Assembly (NCBI GenBank): GCA_009903905.1
Contig: WYEI01000022.1
Location: 1 to 5,384 of the forward strand
Reading direction: 5' to 3'
DNA from: Pyrobaculum sp.
GTDB lineage: Archaea > Thermoproteota > Thermoprotei > Thermoproteales > Thermoproteaceae
DNA length: 5,384 bases
Within the stretch, counting starts at the first letter, position 1; each line of letters starts with the position of its first letter. The notes under the pieces are model-generated. The model ran no database searches, had not been told where the DNA came from, and saw only the letters and a program-made list of their open reading frames with translations. The position numbers and the translations under genes were made by a program. Shown piece after piece: positions 4,584 to 5,384 of the stretch.

Positions 4584-4657
4584 GTCGTTAGCGCCTCGCG
4601 CCGCGTGAAATCGACGAGTCCATGAGCTACTGGAGGTCGACGTCTTAAGCTAACGAC
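4584..4657. repeat. Nested inverted repeat after PaRep2b
   Basis: GTCGTTAGC (4584-4592) and GCTAACGAC (4649-4657) are perfect 9-bp inverted repeats, starting 7 bp after the PaRep2b stop. Between them, TCGAC/GTCGA (4611-4615 with 4636-4640) and TCCA/TGGA (4619-4622 with 4631-4634) form a second hairpin. There is no T-run, so it is not a standard archaeal terminator. The rest of the 226-bp gap up to tRNA-Gly shows no convincing gene. Confidence 0.5.
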
Positions 4658-4802
4658 CGTGGAACAGAGAGGTGAACGGAGGCGGCTGGGGCGTATATTG
4701 AATTGAACGCGTCGAGATTGCCGGCGTATGGAATCGGCACATCTCGCAACCGACACATAGAGTTAACTTCATCTATCCAGCCACGCCAGAAGAATCCGTG
4801 GA

Positions 4803-4895
4803 TGCGGCGGCCGGGATTTGAATTCCCGGGGTTTTCCCTCCCGGGATCAACGGCTTGGCAGGCCGCCATCCTAAACCAGGCTAGACTACCGCCGC
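4803..4895 (-). tRNA. tRNA-Gly (anticodon GCC) with a T-arm intron
   Basis: On the minus strand, acceptor GCGGCGG (complement of 4889-4895) pairs with CCGCCGC (complement of 4804-4810), with discriminator A at 4803 and no encoded CCA. The anticodon stem GCGGC/GCCGT encloses loop CTGCCAA, giving anticodon GCC. The variable loop is TGATC. T-stem CCGGG (complement of 4840-4844) is separated from TTCAAAT-CCCGG (complement of 4811-4822) by 17 extra nt. Removing these gives a normal 76-nt tRNA typical of archaeal tRNA-Gly. The gene is divergent from the CC1-like gene, and its 3' end faces the PaRep2b island. Confidence 0.95.
4823..4839 (-). other. tRNA-Gly intron (17 nt, position 53/54)
   Basis: The intron AGGGAAAACCCCGGGAA lies between the 5' T stem and the T loop, a non-canonical site. 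It can form GGG-AAAA-CCC next to the junction, a minimal helix for a relaxed bulge-helix-bulge. The boundaries are fixed because neither end base repeats across the junction. Confidence 0.85.
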
Positions 4896-4916
4896 TGTGT
4901 AGGCCCTACGGGGCAT

Positions 4917-4928
4917 CTTTTTAAATTT
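4917..4928 (-). promoter_or_regulatory. TATA box for tRNA-Gly
   Basis: On the minus strand this reads AAATTTAAAAAG, centred 26-28 nt upstream of the tRNA 5' end at 4895. It is the only strong A/T-rich element at that distance. Confidence 0.65.
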
Positions 4929-4950
4929 TTCTCCTCTTATTTTAGCCGTT

Positions 4951-4960
4951 CTTTATAAAT
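4951..4960 (+). promoter_or_regulatory. TATA box for the CC1-like gene
   Basis: CTTTATAAAT is centred about 26 nt upstream of ATG 4982, so transcription should begin at or within a few bases of the start codon. This implies a leaderless, strongly promoted mRNA. Confidence 0.75.
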
Positions 4961-4981
4961 AGTACCCAGTTGGCAGGAACC

Positions 4982-5155
4982 ATGTCGAGGAAGCAGAAGC
5001 TAAAGTTCTACGACATTAAGGCGAAGCAGGCGTTTGAGACGGATAACTACGAGGTGGTTGAGAAGCAGACTGCCCGTGGGCCGATGTTGTTCGCCGTCGC
5101 CAAATCCCCATACACAGGCGTAAAGGTGTACAGGTTGCTGGGTAAGAAGAAATAG
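4982..5155 (+). CDS. Probable chromatin protein CC1, 57 aa
   Basis: The sequence MSRKQKLKFYDIKAKQAFET, DNYEVVEKQT, AKSPYTGVKVYRLLGKKK matches my recollection of CC1, a monomeric 6-kDa crenarchaeal DNA-binding protein found in Thermoproteus, Pyrobaculum and Aeropyrum. It has 11 lysines, including a terminal KKK. Alternating hydrophobic residues suggest a small beta-rich fold, and the conserved-looking KSPYTG turn is at 41-46. It would coat DNA together with Alba-type proteins. ATG 4982 fits the TATA box at 4951-4960 as a leaderless start; the TTG at 4970 does not. A T-rich terminator follows directly, so it is probably monocistronic. The coding assignment is firm and the family name less so. 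Confidence 0.7.
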   Translation: MSRKQKLKFYDIKAKQAFETDNYEVVEKQTARGPMLFAVAKSPYTGVKVYRLLGKKK

Positions 5156-5162
5156 AAAAAGA

Positions 5163-5185
5163 TTTTTTTCTCTCCTCTTTTTTTT
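5163..5185 (+). terminator. T-rich terminator after the CC1-like gene
   Basis: T7 (5163-5169) and T8 (5178-5185) runs separated by pyrimidines, starting 7 bp after the stop codon, form a classic archaeal oligo-T terminator. The downstream ATG lies only 3 bp after the second run. Confidence 0.75.
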
Positions 5186-5188
5186 CAT

Positions 5189-5384
5189 ATGCCGTATAGG
5201 TTTCGTGGTGTGGAGATTTACTGGCTTGGCCACGACGCATTTAGGGTTGTGGGTGGGGGCGTCGTTCTCTACATAGATCCCTACCAGGTACAGGTCGGGG
5301 AGCCTAAGGCAGATGTTGTGTTGGTCACGCATGAGCATTTTGACCACTGCGATCCGCCCTCTATACAGAGGGTGGCGAAGCCGT
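5189..5384 (+). CDS. Metallo-beta-lactamase-fold hydrolase, N-terminal part
   Basis: The 65 visible residues begin MPYRFRGVEIYWLGHDAFRV and contain LYIDPYQ (31-37), then DVVLVTHEHFDHCD (45-58). The H-x-H-x-D-H motif (THEHFDH) is the zinc-binding signature of the MBL superfamily. The early GHDAF and IDP elements are typical of UlaG/UPF0173-like MBL proteins, usually hydrolases of about 200-230 residues. The substrate is unknown. The C-terminal two thirds lie outside the window. The start follows the terminator of the CC1-like gene by 3 bp, with no ribosome binding site, so it is probably leaderless with its promoter inside the A/T-rich stretch around 5155-5170. Read-through from the upstream gene is the alternative. 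Confidence 0.88.
   Translation, partial: MPYRFRGVEIYWLGHDAFRVVGGGVVLYIDPYQVQVGEPKADVVLVTHEHFDHCDPPSIQRVAKP

Noticed and set aside
4526..4869. Minus-strand open frames of 76 and 74 codons after PaRep2b
   Set aside because: They overlap the PaRep2b 3' end, the inverted repeat and the tRNA-Gly gene, and show no recognisable domain or promoter.
5000..5347. Minus-strand open frames of 115 and 74 codons
   Set aside because: They are antisense to the CC1-like and metallo-beta-lactamase-fold genes and run through the T-rich terminator as poly-Lys/Phe-type sequence.

Overview
The window looks like a chromosome segment of a hyperthermophilic crenarchaeon of the Thermoproteales, most likely Pyrobaculum or a close relative. 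The reasons are a PaRep2b-family gene (a family described from Pyrobaculum), two tRNA genes with non-canonical introns, TATA boxes about 25 bp upstream of leaderless starts, and a small lysine-rich protein resembling the crenarchaeal chromatin protein CC1. The genus call rests on recognition, not on a search.

Left part (1-1990). The tail of a plus-strand gene ends at 68. It abuts a candidate C/D box sRNA on the minus strand (69-121) with its own TATA box. Next come four minus-strand genes: an aldo/keto reductase (1146-1955), an overlapping GNAT acetyltransferase (628-1155), and a separately promoted pair of small unknown proteins (360-587 and 196-345). One palindromic TATA element near 1987 appears to serve both the reductase and the divergent tRNA-Arg gene.

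Central accessory island (about 2145-4800). It lies between the 3' ends of two convergent tRNA genes, tRNA-Arg(CCG) on plus and tRNA-Gly(GCC) on minus. Both tRNAs carry an intron in the T arm. Inside are an intact PaRep2b gene (3122-4576), an inverted N-terminal remnant of a second PaRep2b copy (about 2215-2405), a strongly foldable non-coding stretch (2523-2628), an orphan tRNA 3' fragment (2648-2682), a small minus-strand gene apparently frameshifted by an 8-bp tandem duplication, and a regular array of five CCTGTNAG sites just upstream of the PaRep2b TATA box. The array and the folded stretch are the best candidates for something undescribed.

Right part (4803-5384). After tRNA-Gly comes a compact leaderless gene for a 57-residue CC1-like protein, closed by a T-rich terminator. 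The window ends in the first 65 codons of a metallo-beta-lactamase-fold hydrolase.
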